The position numbers were made by a program, and so were the translations under genes. From contig QNEM01000151.1 in NCBI GenBank assembly GCA_003645215.1, positions 1-5,255 of the forward strand: a stretch of DNA of 5,255 bases. Reading direction: 5' to 3'. How positions within the stretch are numbered: the first letter of the stretch is position 1; each line of letters starts with the position of its first letter. The stretch comes from Gammaproteobacteria bacterium. Its GTDB lineage: Bacteria > Pseudomonadota > Gammaproteobacteria > Eutrophobiales > Eutrophobiaceae. The notes beneath the pieces are model-generated. The model was given only the letters and a program-made list of their open reading frames with translations. It searched no databases and was not told the origin of the DNA. This document shows, piece by piece, positions 5,255-5,255 of this stretch.

Positions 5255-5255
5255 C

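Noticed and set aside
1..5255. CRISPR array, toxin-antitoxin pair, integrase, retron or other defence system
   Set aside because: I found no regularly spaced repeats, no paired small genes and no recognisable integrase, reverse transcriptase or nuclease effector; the accessory part is explained by truncated elements plus one aldehyde dehydrogenase gene.

Overview
The right two thirds of the window (about 2336-5255) is an ordinary, compact bacterial chromosome segment, all on the minus strand. In transcription order it reads: a possible 3' end of an unidentified gene at the right edge, an RluB-type 23S rRNA pseudouridine synthase, an endonuclease III-like (MagIII-type) DNA glycosylase, triosephosphate isomerase (tpiA), SecG, and tRNA-Leu(GAG). 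The order tpiA-secG-tRNA-Leu is a well-known gammaproteobacterial arrangement, and the protein sequences fit that class. I infer a gammaproteobacterium of moderate GC content but cannot name the genus.

The left part (1-2335) is different: AT-richer, loosely packed and full of broken pieces. In many gammaproteobacteria the tRNA-Leu is followed by rimP-nusA-infB. Here it is followed at once by the C-terminal end of a REP-associated (Y1/IS200-like, RAYT) transposase (2218-2335). Next comes the C-terminal third of a glutathione S-transferase (1991-2217), then an unidentified protein tail (1872-1955), then the left end of an IS30-family insertion sequence with about ten codons of its transposase (1776-1879). 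The one intact gene in this part is a class 3-like aldehyde dehydrogenase (294-1676, minus). It is bracketed by two direct copies of the IS30-like end (226-278 and 1776-1829). A short unidentified open frame (59-277) runs into the left copy.

The functional picture is housekeeping: glycolysis, protein export, leucine decoding, rRNA modification and base-excision repair. A scarred, probably acquired segment sits downstream of the tRNA gene and carries a soluble aldehyde dehydrogenase. I see no CRISPR array, toxin-antitoxin pair, integrase, riboswitch or convincing new biological system. The most informative observations are the mosaic of truncated mobile-element and gene ends, and the repeat pair around the aldehyde dehydrogenase gene.
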